The notes below the pieces were generated by a model, which was not told where the DNA came from, did not search any database, and saw only the letters and a program-made list of their open reading frames with translations. Both the position numbers and the translations under genes were made by a program. From the IMG/VR virus record IMGVR_UViG_3300037247_000275, positions 1 through 44,995 of that record: DNA of 44,995 bases; one strand, given 5' to 3'. The stretch is from a virus. Positions 28,279-37,571 of the stretch are shown one piece after another. Position 1 is the stretch's first letter. Each line of letters starts with the position of its first letter.

Positions 28279-29189
28279 TGGAGTTCTGGACTAACTATTT
28301 AGGCTCTGCCATGTGGGTGTTTGATGCTGGTGGTCTTCCTCCCTGGCGCAACTTACAGACTGGAGTGTATGCTGACTCAAAGCCTTCTAGTGTGGACCGG
28401 AAGTTTACTCCCTCAGGGCCTTACACTCCAGATGATGCACAGTTATTCCCATTTGCCGATCAACATATTCCAGGCTTTCCTAGTGCTACAGGACAGAGAG
28501 CGCCTGCTCCTACTCCATCTGGAGAGGTACTCGGTCCTCCAAGGTCTTTAGCACAGCCACCCTCTACAGTTCCTACTGGCATAGGTGAGGTCCCTGAGCT
28601 AAACCCTGACGACTTTTACTGGAAGTGGGATGTAGCGTCAGGAGAGATGATACCGGCCAGGAAAGGTGAGTCTGGTGCCGTATTCAGCAACGTGTGGTGG
28701 TCCGAGGCAAACGAGGCCAGGGCCAATGTTGCTGGAGGTTTCCCTGGAACTGCTGGTCCTACAGGTCCCACTGCTGCCGAGCTAGCCATTGAACGCTCTA
28801 AGGTAGACGCGCAGAACCTCGCCACATTCATCAGCGGCACTATAGCCGAGCTAGAGACTGAGATAGATGCCAAGCGTCTCAGCACTGAGCAGGCCATAGG
28901 TGAGTTCAACAAGAGGCTAGACGCATTTGCTGAGGGTGGTAAACAGTTTGTAGGCATCCAGCCGTTCACCATCACTCCAGGCTCCAAGTATCTCCCAGGA
29001 CGACAACCTGGAGGTGTAGGAGAAAGGCTTGGCAGACCTGTACTTGAAGCCAGTCCTACGGTGTTTGACCCGTTTGGTGAGGCAAATAGAATAGTAGCTG
29101 AATCTCCTGACCTAACAGAGATAGGTGTACCTAGTGGAGCTGCTCTGGACGAGGCCAATCGGATAGCGCGACAGTTCTTAGGAGTTTAA
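28278..29189 (+). CDS. Hypothetical structural or internal virion protein
   Basis: 303 residues. The N-terminal part is Pro/Gly-rich and likely extended; the middle has a helical region (IERSKVDAQNLATFISGTIA ELETEIDAKRLS). The C-terminus ends in LDEANRIARQFLGV, a short motif that reappears near the start of the protein at 30136. No family recognised; place suggests an internal or head-tail protein. Confidence 0.72.
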   Translation: MEFWTNYLGSAMWVFDAGGLPPWRNLQTGVYADSKPSSVDRKFTPSGPYTPDDAQLFPFADQHIPGFPSATGQRAPAPTPSGEVLGPPRSLAQPPSTVPTGIGEVPELNPDDFYWKWDVASGEMIPARKGESGAVFSNVWWSEANEARANVAGGFPGTAGPTGPTAAELAIERSKVDAQNLATFISGTIAELETEIDAKRLSTEQAIGEFNKRLDAFAEGGKQFVGIQPFTITPGSKYLPGRQPGGVGERLGRPVLEASPTVFDPFGEANRIVAESPDLTEIGVPSGAALDEANRIARQFLGV

Positions 29190-29190
29190 G

Positions 29191-30126
29191 ATGGCTGAGT
29201 TAGTTCACCAAACCTGGACGAGAGTTACAGGACGGCCCTGGTCCGATGCTAGAGCAGGTGGTTTCACTACTGGTAGTTTCGAGGACAACGTAGCTCTACA
29301 GAAGAAACTGCTGGGAGGCTGGGACCCTTATGCTGCGGCCAAGCCTGCAGCAAAAGCCACAGCTAAACCGGCGGCTAAGGCTGCCACACCTGTTGTTCCT
29401 AAGCCAGGAACCGTCTTCCAGGTGACTGGCGACGCCAAGGTGTACCTGATGGGTAGCGATGGCCTAGCTCACCACATAACAAGTGGGACCACATTCGATG
29501 CTATGGGCTTTGATAGGTCTAGCATCGTTATGATACCATCCCTTACAAAGGCAGGTATCTCTGTAGGTGCCAAGATAACTAAACCACCTGGTGTTCCTGT
29601 TCAGCCTGGACTTCAAGCTGAGCAGTTCGCGGATCAGCTAGCCCTGGAGGAGTTTATAGCTACTCAGCTAGCTGGATTAGAGAAGCAGCGCATAGAACTC
29701 CAGGAGCAACGGGATGCCGATGCTCGCCGCCTCCAGGAGGCCCAACTGGGAGCTAACCCTGCTGACTTCGTAGCTTACGAGCTATACAAGAGGAACCTAG
29801 TAGAACAAGGCTTCCAGCCGGAAGGTGCGATCAGGTCTGACGCAGATATTCAGGACCTCTTCACATCAGCTCTCAGACTTAACGAAGGTGACAGCCTCGG
29901 TACAGGACAGTTCGGAGTTGAATTACCTAGCACACAATCTGTCAGCAGGTCTGAGCTGCAAGGCTTTAGCACTACTGACATAGACATCCTCTCTAGCTTC
30001 CTTAGAGGAGGTGTGGATATTGGTCAAGGAGAACTCGCAGGGGTTAGTCCTGCTGACTTCTTTAAGGAGCTAGAAGAAGGTCTCGTACCTGTACTACCTG
30101 CACAGCGTACACAGTTCATAGCATAG
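29191..30126 (+). CDS. Hypothetical structural protein with Ala/Lys/Pro linker
   Basis: 311 residues. After about 45 residues comes a linker of Ala/Lys/Pro repeats (AAKPAAKATAKPAAKAA). Then follows a small domain (PGTVFQVTGDAKVYLMGSDG, LAHHITSGTTFDAMGF), a coiled coil (EFIATQLAGLEKQRIELQEQ RDADARRL) and a C-terminal globular part. Such linkers suggest a flexible virion component or ejected protein. No family recognised. Confidence 0.7.
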   Translation: MAELVHQTWTRVTGRPWSDARAGGFTTGSFEDNVALQKKLLGGWDPYAAAKPAAKATAKPAAKAATPVVPKPGTVFQVTGDAKVYLMGSDGLAHHITSGTTFDAMGFDRSSIVMIPSLTKAGISVGAKITKPPGVPVQPGLQAEQFADQLALEEFIATQLAGLEKQRIELQEQRDADARRLQEAQLGANPADFVAYELYKRNLVEQGFQPEGAIRSDADIQDLFTSALRLNEGDSLGTGQFGVELPSTQSVSRSELQGFSTTDIDILSSFLRGGVDIGQGELAGVSPADFFKELEEGLVPVLPAQRTQFIA

Positions 30127-30135
30127 GAGGTCACA

Positions 30136-30414
30136 GTGGCACAGCATCCGACAGAGGAAAGCATCAATATCACTAGGAAGTTCTTGGGTGGTGAGCCTGG
30201 GGTGCCAGGGCAGGCGCCTCAAGCATCTCAGTTGCCTAGCCAAGCTGCACCTGTAGCCAAGCGTAGAGCTTTCGGCCAGCAGAGAGCGACGGCGCCACAG
30301 GGCTCTCTAGGAGACCGCTTCCTCGGCTTGCCTGGACCTGTAGACTTTGCTCGGACTTCTCAAGGCCAAGCCATGCTACAGCGCATCTTGAGAGGCTTCG
30401 GGGGACGTAGGTAA
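30136..30414 (+). CDS. Hypothetical small virion-operon protein
   Basis: 92 residues from GTG 30136, with GGAGG 5 bp upstream. It starts with EESINITRKFLGGEPG, close to the end of the protein at 28278, then a Pro/Gln/Ala-rich stretch and a basic C-terminus (MLQRILRGFGGRR). It is mostly disordered in character. It may be an ejected peptide or a linker piece; function unknown. Confidence 0.62.
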   Translation: MAQHPTEESINITRKFLGGEPGVPGQAPQASQLPSQAAPVAKRRAFGQQRATAPQGSLGDRFLGLPGPVDFARTSQGQAMLQRILRGFGGRR

Positions 30415-30416
30415 TC

Positions 30417-33400
30417 GTGGGCAACCTCTGGGAGTACGAGAGCAGGCGCACTCAACGGCGTGGTCGCCGTGAGAGCTTCGTTCAGGGTGCTCAAACGTCA
30501 GGCCTTCATAAGCTGATACGTGACTCCTTAATCTCTCGTGGCATGGACCCTGACGCAATACCCAACCTCTCTGCTCCTCCATCAGTGACTAAGCCTGTAG
30601 ACCGCGACACTATCAGAGAGGTGGTGCCTGAGAGCAGTGTGCGTTCTGCTGAGACAGCCTTGCAGACTCCACCGAGGCGCACAGTTGTTGAGCCATCGGA
30701 GCCTTCTGGTGGCGGGTTCCTCAAGAAGGCTTTAGGGGAAGTGGCTGGCGTTGCGGGTGACATCATCTCCTCGCCGCCTGTCAGAGTGGCATTATCCATT
30801 CTTGACATCGCAGACATCCCTAGACGAGAGATAGGTAAGCCTGTGGCCAGGGCCATACTGGAGCCTATAGCTCTAGCTGTCGAGGCTGCTGATGCACTCT
30901 CACCTGCCAATCTCTCAGCTCTGCCTCGTATCGTACCCACTGGTGGACAGATTAGAGGCAGTACCTCAGTAGAGATATTGTCCTACATTACTGATCCTCT
31001 CAACTTAGCCTTCTTTGCCGGCCCCGTAATCAAAGCTGCCAAGGCTGCCACACTGGGGGCTAAGCTGAGTATAGGAGATGCACAGCTCCTACGCAAGGCT
31101 GTACCCCAGGCTAGGAGACTGCTGGCTAGCGAGGCCGGTGGAATAAGGTTTGGCCCCAGGAAGCTGCCTGCTTTGCCTACAGATAATTTCACAGTTAGGC
31201 TTGATAAGTACACAGATGTCCTCTATCACGAAACGAGTGTAGACTACGGAGTAGGATACATAAGCAAAGGTGTCAGTGATCGCACAGGGGATATATTCTT
31301 GGCTAACACGCCTGAATTGGCATTAGGTCAGGGCCGCAGTCGAGGTTTACTTTTTGAGTTTGACGCTGCCGCGATTGAAGGTCAGGTTAACAGGTCAAAA
31401 CCTGGTTGGCAGTTTGCCTGGAGTGAGCAAAACTCTGCTGAGTTTCTAGGTCGTAGAGTTTCAGCAGCAGGCCTCAAGAACCAGGGCGCTGTTCGTGCTG
31501 TGACGGTAAAAAGTGATGCTATGGCTGGTGGTGGCTCCAACAAGTTGCTTCGTAGGACGCTTATGGACCTGGAACAGCAAGGTTGGTCGCGCACCGTTGC
31601 TGAGGATGGCAGTGTAACGTTGAGACGACTTGGTGGTGAGGCTGGCGGTGGTCTTCTAGGTGGACGAGGGGCTGGGGCTGCTGCTGAGGTAGCAGAAGCA
31701 TTGCCTATACAAGGTCGAGCCCTATCTGGTCCTCAAGCAGCTCGCAAACTCATAGGTGGCGATCTCCCTGGCACACGTACACTAGCTAGGGAAGAAGCCG
31801 AAGCTCTCACTCGTAAGGTGCCCATCCACGAGGGCCCTGACATCAAGGCTCTCAGAGGCAAGGTTACTGGTGAAGGTCGCAACCCGCCACCTGCACCACC
31901 ACCACGTCTCCCTGGAGAACCTCCTCCGTTGCTACCTGGAGGTCAGGCTCCCTCAATGAGTCTCTGGCGCACTGTTGAGTCTGGATTGTTCCTTTCTGGA
32001 CGTTCTAGTGATCTCATGCGTAAGACGGCTGAGATTCTAGGCGATGCACCTGCTATCAAACTGTTTCTAAAAGCTCTTGCTGGACCTGCCGCACTAGCCC
32101 GATTTATAGCTGAAATAAGAGCAGGTGTGGTTTATCGTCGTATCCAAGGCATCATGGAGGCTGAACTAGGCCAGCGTCTAGTGGGCCAAGAAGAAGCCTT
32201 CCACAGAGCCTTCATTCTAGGTCGTGACACTAGTAAAGTAGTCTGGCAGGGCAAAGAGCTAGCCTTCGGTGACGTAGCCACTGCCATTCTCAAAGGCCCT
32301 CGCATTGGGGCCAAGCATGGCAAGTTCGCTGCCACTCCTGCCCAACGCGAATGGGTACTAACTCAGAAGTCCCTCATGGATGACCTGGCTCGTCAGTATG
32401 AGCATGTCAGTGGTGAGAAGCTCCGCCTCTTAGGTGACGACTACTGGCCTCGCTTCGTCCAGGGCGACGATGGGCGAGTCGCCATCAAGGGCCGCGTGGG
32501 GGCCAAGCAGTCTCCTGTCAAAGACCGCATCATACCTGAGATGGAAGAGGCTATCAACCGAGGCGTCCCGTATGCTGCTCCTACTGAAACTGTCCAGCTC
32601 TACGGTCGAGCCCTACAGAAAATGATCCGTGACAAGATGCTCATACAGGTCATCAAAGAAGATAAGATAGGCCGACCTGTTATGAAGCAGCTTACTCAGG
32701 AGATCAAGGCTCTCAGAACCCTGGCCAAGTCTATTGATCCTAATACTGTAGACAAGGCTAGTGAACTTACGGTCATCCGCAATAAGATAAGCAACCTACA
32801 GGCTATCAAAGCCTCCAAGAAACGCTCTCTGATCCCTGCCAAGCAAGTCCTCGGTCCTGGCTTTGGTAAAGACCTACTGGAGCCTGACGCTGCCAAGGTA
32901 GTTCAGGATATCATCGGCCCTGGTCTAGGTGGCAAGGTTGGTAAGGGTCTGCGCTTCTCCACCTATGTAGCCTCCATCCCCAGGTTCGTTGTCACTGGCA
33001 TGATGGATGTAGGACAGTTCCTTATTCAAGGTGCCACACTCTTAGCCACGGACCCCGCTGGTTGGAGCCGTGCAGTAGGCCACTCACTTGTATCCCTCTT
33101 CTCTCCTGAACACTGGAACACCTTTCTCAAGAACAGCCCTGAGGCCATCGAAGCTGCTAAGTATGGCATAGGCAGAGGTGGCATCGAGTTCCTGGAGATC
33201 ACCAAACGCTCCGCAGCTCTAGGCCGTGCTCCTGGTGCTGGCATCATCAAGGCAGTCTTCGGCGCTGCACCTCGATCATTTGAGACTTTCATTGAAGGCA
33301 GTCGCATCTTCAATTTCAATAGCCTAGCCAAGATACAGCGTGGAGCGGTAGGTAAGACTGCTAGAGGTCTACCCACTACAGGACGAGCCGCTGCAGGTAT

Positions 33401-35048
33401 TACTGCTGCTGAACTAGAGGGTGAGCTGTTCCGTATCGCCGGTTACGTCAAGACTAAACTAGGCACCACTGATCTGCTAGGCCTAGGACTCTCCACCACA
33501 CAACGTCAAGTCGAGTCAGCCTTCCTTCTCTACTCTCCTCGTTACACTCGCTCAGTCTTCGGCATGCTAGGGTGGGCCATGAGCAATGGTGTACCTGCCA
33601 GAGACGCCCAACGAGCCCTCGGCACCATGCTCTTTGGAGGCCTGTCAGCCTTCTACGGCTTCGCCCGTGCTGCTGGTCTGTCACATGAGGATGCCATCGA
33701 ACGCATCAATCCTATGTCCGGTGGCAAGTTCCTTTCTCTCCCAATGGGAGGCAACGAGTATGGCTTCGGTAGTTCCTACCGAGCAACTCTAGGCTTCCTG
33801 GGCCAGCTCATCAAGGAAGACAACCTAGAGCTATCCACATGGACATCCACTGACAACCCTATCTTCAAGTATCTGCGGTCTCGTACAGCTCCCACTACTG
33901 GCACTCTCATAGACTTCATTGAGGGTGAGGACTTCCTGGGCAAGGAGGTAGACCTCAATGCCTTCATAGAAGACCCTGGTAGAATACTGGACTATGCCAC
34001 AGGCAAGTTCCTTCCACTGAACCTGGAAGCCCTGTTTGAGGCTAGAGGCCCACTAGAGCAGAGGATGCTGGCAGGTCTCACGGAGACAGTTGGAGGCCGC
34101 AGCTTCCCTCGCTCCTCATTTGCACTCTTCCAGGAGGCTCAAGAGTCGGTCTTCCAGGAGAAGCGGACTATGGGAGAGAAGCCCTACACCGACTTTGACA
34201 GCTTTGAGGATATGTCCAAGGCCAATGCTCCTGCCACCGCAGTCATCAATACTGATCCTAGAGTGCAGGGAGCTCAGGAGCGCATGGAGCATGAGAACCG
34301 CTACAGAGTCCAGACTACCACAGGCGTAGGCTTTGAGAAGTTGGAGGAGACTCGTGTTGAACAGGAACGCCAGCAGCTTGAGGATGATGCAACATTCAAT
34401 CGTGACGAGATGGATGTCTCTGTCTGGAAGGACAACTTTAGAGGTCGTCAAGGTGAGTTCTTTGCCAGACGAGATCAAATAGTTCAGGACTTCGGGCTCC
34501 AGTTCGGTACTGACAAGGTAGGCGTCAATGCTGCGATAGAGGAATACTTCGCTGTAGATGGTGAGGACTACAAGAATCTAATGACTGGTGGAGTAGACTG
34601 GGACAGGTTCTTCGCTGCTAGGGATGCTACACTAGAGGTCTTGTCTCCAACTAACTTCCGACTGGTCAAGGATTACTTACGCCGCTACGATACTCCTACA
34701 GTACGAGAGTTTAGAAAGGCTCAGTCCGACCTTGAAGAATACTGGGCTGTAGAGGACCTAGTGTGGAGTCGCTTACGAGAGAACGCCGAGTTTAATCCTT
34801 ATCTAAACCTCAGCGATTACCTAGCTGCTAAGATGCAGGCACTACTTGACTCCGGTGTTTCTCAGACGGAAGCTGCTCAGACCCTATCTAAGCTAGCCAT
34901 AGTGAGCCGTGTAACCTCCAATGTAGCCACACTGCGTAACAGATACAGGCTGACTCACCCTGCTGCTGACGATCTCCTTGTCAAGTGGTATGGCCTGTCA
35001 CCGGCTAAACCGTCAGGCTCAGCCAGGGGTAGGAGGGCTGGTCGGTGA
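30417..35048 (+). CDS. Very large internal virion (ejection) protein with ADP-ribosyltransferase-like segment
   Basis: 1543 residues from GTG 30417. Size and place between the portal and the scaffold suit an internal protein ejected with the DNA, as in podoviruses. Residues 265-365 have the order LYHETS (269-274), GYISKGVSDRTGDIFLANTPELA (280-302), LLFEFD (311-316) and AEFL (341-344). This resembles ADP-ribosyltransferase-like (ART) folds. A Pro-rich linker (NPPPAPPPRLPGEPPPLLPG) near residue 500 divides it from a long, mostly helical C-terminal region with some hydrophobic stretches (VVTGMMDVGQFLIQGATLLA). No lytic transglycosylase motif is seen. ART activity is inferred from pattern only. 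Confidence 0.75.
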   Translation: MGNLWEYESRRTQRRGRRESFVQGAQTSGLHKLIRDSLISRGMDPDAIPNLSAPPSVTKPVDRDTIREVVPESSVRSAETALQTPPRRTVVEPSEPSGGGFLKKALGEVAGVAGDIISSPPVRVALSILDIADIPRREIGKPVARAILEPIALAVEAADALSPANLSALPRIVPTGGQIRGSTSVEILSYITDPLNLAFFAGPVIKAAKAATLGAKLSIGDAQLLRKAVPQARRLLASEAGGIRFGPRKLPALPTDNFTVRLDKYTDVLYHETSVDYGVGYISKGVSDRTGDIFLANTPELALGQGRSRGLLFEFDAAAIEGQVNRSKPGWQFAWSEQNSAEFLGRRVSAAGLKNQGAVRAVTVKSDAMAGGGSNKLLRRTLMDLEQQGWSRTVAEDGSVTLRRLGGEAGGGLLGGRGAGAAAEVAEALPIQGRALSGPQAARKLIGGDLPGTRTLAREEAEALTRKVPIHEGPDIKALRGKVTGEGRNPPPAPPPRLPGEPPPLLPGGQAPSMSLWRTVESGLFLSGRSSDLMRKTAEILGDAPAIKLFLKALAGPAALARFIAEIRAGVVYRRIQGIMEAELGQRLVGQEEAFHRAFILGRDTSKVVWQGKELAFGDVATAILKGPRIGAKHGKFAATPAQREWVLTQKSLMDDLARQYEHVSGEKLRLLGDDYWPRFVQGDDGRVAIKGRVGAKQSPVKDRIIPEMEEAINRGVPYAAPTETVQLYGRALQKMIRDKMLIQVIKEDKIGRPVMKQLTQEIKALRTLAKSIDPNTVDKASELTVIRNKISNLQAIKASKKRSLIPAKQVLGPGFGKDLLEPDAAKVVQDIIGPGLGGKVGKGLRFSTYVASIPRFVVTGMMDVGQFLIQGATLLATDPAGWSRAVGHSLVSLFSPEHWNTFLKNSPEAIEAAKYGIGRGGIEFLEITKRSAALGRAPGAGIIKAVFGAAPRSFETFIEGSRIFNFNSLAKIQRGAVGKTARGLPTTGRAAAGITAAELEGELFRIAGYVKTKLGTTDLLGLGLSTTQRQVESAFLLYSPRYTRSVFGMLGWAMSNGVPARDAQRALGTMLFGGLSAFYGFARAAGLSHEDAIERINPMSGGKFLSLPMGGNEYGFGSSYRATLGFLGQLIKEDNLELSTWTSTDNPIFKYLRSRTAPTTGTLIDFIEGEDFLGKEVDLNAFIEDPGRILDYATGKFLPLNLEALFEARGPLEQRMLAGLTETVGGRSFPRSSFALFQEAQESVFQEKRTMGEKPYTDFDSFEDMSKANAPATAVINTDPRVQGAQERMEHENRYRVQTTTGVGFEKLEETRVEQERQQLEDDATFNRDEMDVSVWKDNFRGRQGEFFARRDQIVQDFGLQFGTDKVGVNAAIEEYFAVDGEDYKNLMTGGVDWDRFFAARDATLEVLSPTNFRLVKDYLRRYDTPTVREFRKAQSDLEEYWAVEDLVWSRLRENAEFNPYLNLSDYLAAKMQALLDSGVSQTEAAQTLSKLAIVSRVTSNVATLRNRYRLTHPAADDLLVKWYGLSPAKPSGSARGRRAGR

Positions 35049-35365
35049 TGCAAGACATCCTGCCAGAGCACATTAGGTATCGTGATGTAGGCTGTGAACT
35101 CCATGACCACTGCCTTACCTGCCCACTGCCAGTCTGTAAAGAGGAGCTCACCCAAGGGGTACAAGCTGTTAGGGCTTACATGAGGAACCTACAGATAGAC
35201 CTCTTGCGAACCGAGGGCTACACTGTGGAATGGGTTGCTCAGGTTATGGGTATCTCAGTCCGAGGAGTCTACAAGTCGGTAGCTAGAAAACATGAACTGG
35301 GGCCGTTGACAGATACAATCAGACGCGCTAAGATGACTGTAGCAGCCCATAGCAACGGGAGATGA
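35048..35365 (+). CDS. HTH protein with N-terminal Cys cluster inside the virion operon
   Basis: 105 residues with ATG overlapping the previous stop (TGATG). The N-terminus has GCELHDHCLTCPLPVCKEEL, five potential metal ligands close together. The C-terminal half is an HTH region (TEGYTVEWVAQVMGISVRGVYKS) of a sigma or terminase-small-subunit type. A DNA-binding protein is unusual between internal protein and scaffold genes. It could be a late regulator or a DNA-contacting packaging factor. Confidence 0.72.
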   Translation: MQDILPEHIRYRDVGCELHDHCLTCPLPVCKEELTQGVQAVRAYMRNLQIDLLRTEGYTVEWVAQVMGISVRGVYKSVARKHELGPLTDTIRRAKMTVAAHSNGR

Positions 35366-35370
35366 CTCAC

Positions 35371-36336
35371 ATGACAGATAAAGAATCTGGCACCGCTCAG
35401 GCCGATCCTGAAGTAGCTGAACTGGCCGCGTCTATTATAGGCGAAGAGGTGCCAGCTGTAATTGAAGGTAAAGACTCCGTTTCGCCTCAAGCCAAGACTA
35501 CCTCTGATGGGAAGGATGTCAAACCCGAAGATGGGAAGGCTCCTGCCTCTGAGGGGAAGACTGGGACTGAAGGTGAAGGGGATGGCAAACCTGAGGAAGG
35601 TGGAGGGAAAGGTGAACAGGAGGATCCTCTCAAGGACCTGGCAGGTGACGCTGGGGCCTTGAAGACACTTCTCGGACATTCTACCTTGGGACCTATCCTG
35701 AACAAGTGGGCTGATGATGCAGCAAAAGCCCAAGTCACCGCAGCCTTAACACAGCAAAAGCCTATCACCGAGGCAGAGACTCGACAGGCAGAAGCTGTGC
35801 GTGTTGAGGATGAACACTTCTCTTCCATGACCCAGGAGCAAATCTCCGAAGAGATAGCAGGTGATGAGGTAGCTGCTGTTGCCTACGCCAAGTACCAGGA
35901 GCGCAAGCAAACTGCGGGCCAGCCTAACGCTGGTGCAATAGCGGAGTCGTCTCAAATCTACTCCTACGCTTCCAGAGTGGCTGTGGTATCCGATCTAATA
36001 AAGGGATCAGACCTTTCGGCTGAGATAAAGGAAAGCCTGAAGTCTGAGAACTTTACTCATAGACAGGATGGTACAGCCACAGGAGCTGAGGGTATCAAGG
36101 AGTGGGAGTCGGCAGTGTTCAAGGCTCTAGTCACTCACGAAGCCTCTGCCATTGCAGTCAAGGAAATAGCTGCTAAGAAGGAAACCCTCGAGGAAGAGGT
36201 CATGGCTGAGGTGGATGGTGAGAGGCCAGCTATTGTTTCTGGCAGGGCGGAAGGCCCAACTCCTGATCTAATCAAGACTGATAGCAGTGTCCTACTAGAA
36301 AGGGCACTTAGCCAAAAACCAAAGAAAGGAAATTAG
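35371..36336 (+). CDS. Scaffolding protein (putative)
   Basis: The ATG at 35371 has GGGAG 9 bp upstream; an ATG at 35362 has it too close. 321 residues, acidic and Lys/Glu/Gly-rich with a disordered first third (GKTGTEGEGDGKPEEGGGKG). Helical segments follow and a basic end (ERALSQKPKKGN). Acidic scaffold-type proteins stand directly before the capsid gene in many podoviruses. Assigned by composition and order, no motif. Confidence 0.72.
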   Translation: MTDKESGTAQADPEVAELAASIIGEEVPAVIEGKDSVSPQAKTTSDGKDVKPEDGKAPASEGKTGTEGEGDGKPEEGGGKGEQEDPLKDLAGDAGALKTLLGHSTLGPILNKWADDAAKAQVTAALTQQKPITEAETRQAEAVRVEDEHFSSMTQEQISEEIAGDEVAAVAYAKYQERKQTAGQPNAGAIAESSQIYSYASRVAVVSDLIKGSDLSAEIKESLKSENFTHRQDGTATGAEGIKEWESAVFKALVTHEASAIAVKEIAAKKETLEEEVMAEVDGERPAIVSGRAEGPTPDLIKTDSSVLLERALSQKPKKGN

Positions 36337-36339
36337 GCA

Positions 36340-37260
36340 ATGGCCGACGTAACCATGCTTGAGGCGGCAAAGCACTCTAAGGATGCGCTTGAGGCTTCGG
36401 TGGCAAAGATCATCGTTGAAACCTCTCCAGTCCTAGAGTACTTGCCTCAGAAGACAATCATGGGTCCAGCCTTCCGTTACCACCGTGAGGCATCTCTGGG
36501 CACTATCAACTTCCGTGGTGTAGGCGGAACGTACACGCCTGACGCAGGTGTAATCAATCCGCTGTTCGAGCCTCTAGTCATCATGGGTGGCGAGGTCAAG
36601 ATAGACAACTTCGAGGTCGAGGTCATGTCTAACCTGCTCAACCTCAAGGCTGAGAAGTACCGGATGAAGGCCCGCCAAGCAGGTATCAAGTTCTCGGAGA
36701 CATTCTTCGAGGGTGACACTGCTGTAGATGCGTTCTCCTTTGATGGTCTTCGCAAGCGGCTAACTGGCACCCAACTAGTTACGGCAGGTGGCAATGGTGC
36801 TGCTCTCGCTCTCTCCATGCTAGACGAACTCCTAGACACCGTTATTGGTGATGGTAGCGACAAGCAGCTCTGGATGTCACCAGCTATGAGGCGAGACCTG
36901 ACAGCTCTAGTCAGGGCGCAGACTGGTTCATCCCTCATCAACTTCACTCAGGACGTTTTCGGCAAGCAACAGATGGCCTACGCTGGTACTCCAATCCGCA
37001 TTGTCCGTAGGGAGGATGATGGCTCATCCTTCTTCGGCTTTGACGAGACTGTAGGCTCCTCCGACGTAACGGCCTCGATTTACTGCACCCGAATGGGAGC
37101 TGACTACCTTCACGGTATCCAGAGCAAGTCCCTCCCCACAGTCAAGGACTTTGGTGAGGTAGAGGCTGGTCCTTATCATCTGGGTCGAATCGAGTGGTAC
37201 ACTGGCATAGTCCTAAAGCATCCCCGCGCCGCTGCAAGGCTACGCGGTATCACCACCTAG
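36340..37260 (+). CDS. Major capsid protein (HK97-like fold)
   Basis: 306 residues, 4 bp after the scaffold gene. Features of HK97-fold capsid proteins are visible: an N-terminal helix, the E-loop region (IIMGPAFRYHREASLGTINFRG), a spine-type helix (AEKYRMKARQAGIKFSETFF) and P-domain strands with the phrase QMAYAGTPIRIV. The C-terminal RIEWYTGIVLKHPRAAARLRGIT is typical as well. It is the most abundant virion protein. No delta domain is visible, consistent with a separate scaffold. Confidence 0.9.
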   Translation: MADVTMLEAAKHSKDALEASVAKIIVETSPVLEYLPQKTIMGPAFRYHREASLGTINFRGVGGTYTPDAGVINPLFEPLVIMGGEVKIDNFEVEVMSNLLNLKAEKYRMKARQAGIKFSETFFEGDTAVDAFSFDGLRKRLTGTQLVTAGGNGAALALSMLDELLDTVIGDGSDKQLWMSPAMRRDLTALVRAQTGSSLINFTQDVFGKQQMAYAGTPIRIVRREDDGSSFFGFDETVGSSDVTASIYCTRMGADYLHGIQSKSLPTVKDFGEVEAGPYHLGRIEWYTGIVLKHPRAAARLRGITT

Positions 37261-37271
37261 AGGAGGCAACG

Positions 37272-37568
37272 ATGGCAGAACTACCTGAAGGTGTCTACGA
37301 GAAAGGCGGTCAATTGTATCGTGATGTCACCAGGCCTTCGGCTGATGGTGAGGAGTACGTACAGCATCGTCTAGTAGCTCTTACTCTAGCCGAGGCTAAA
37401 GCAAGGCACTGGGACTGGTTCCATCCCAGATACGGGTGGATACTAGAGGGCTACAAGCTGGCCAAGGACCGAGACGTGGAGGATATCCTAGCTGATGGCT
37501 CCGAGGTAGTTGTTGCTACACCTGAGAAACAGGAACAATTGGCACTAGCCGAAGCAGAAGGAGCATAG
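37272..37568 (+). CDS. Hypothetical protein downstream of capsid
   Basis: 98 residues with GAGGAGG about 5 bp before ATG 37272; the longer frame from 37194 would overlap the capsid gene. The sequence is acidic, mixed (LTLAEAKARHWDWFHPRYGW), with a disordered tail of Glu/Ala. Possibly a capsid decoration or head-completion protein. No motif. Confidence 0.7.
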   Translation: MAELPEGVYEKGGQLYRDVTRPSADGEEYVQHRLVALTLAEAKARHWDWFHPRYGWILEGYKLAKDRDVEDILADGSEVVVATPEKQEQLALAEAEGA

Positions 37569-37571
37569 GAA

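Noticed and set aside
34116-34478. Long antisense frames inside the virion genes, such as 34116-34478, 28616-29158, 30506-30940 and 36477-36947 on the - strand
   Set aside because: They lie fully inside strongly supported genes, lack ribosome sites, and have low-complexity translations typical of shadow frames.
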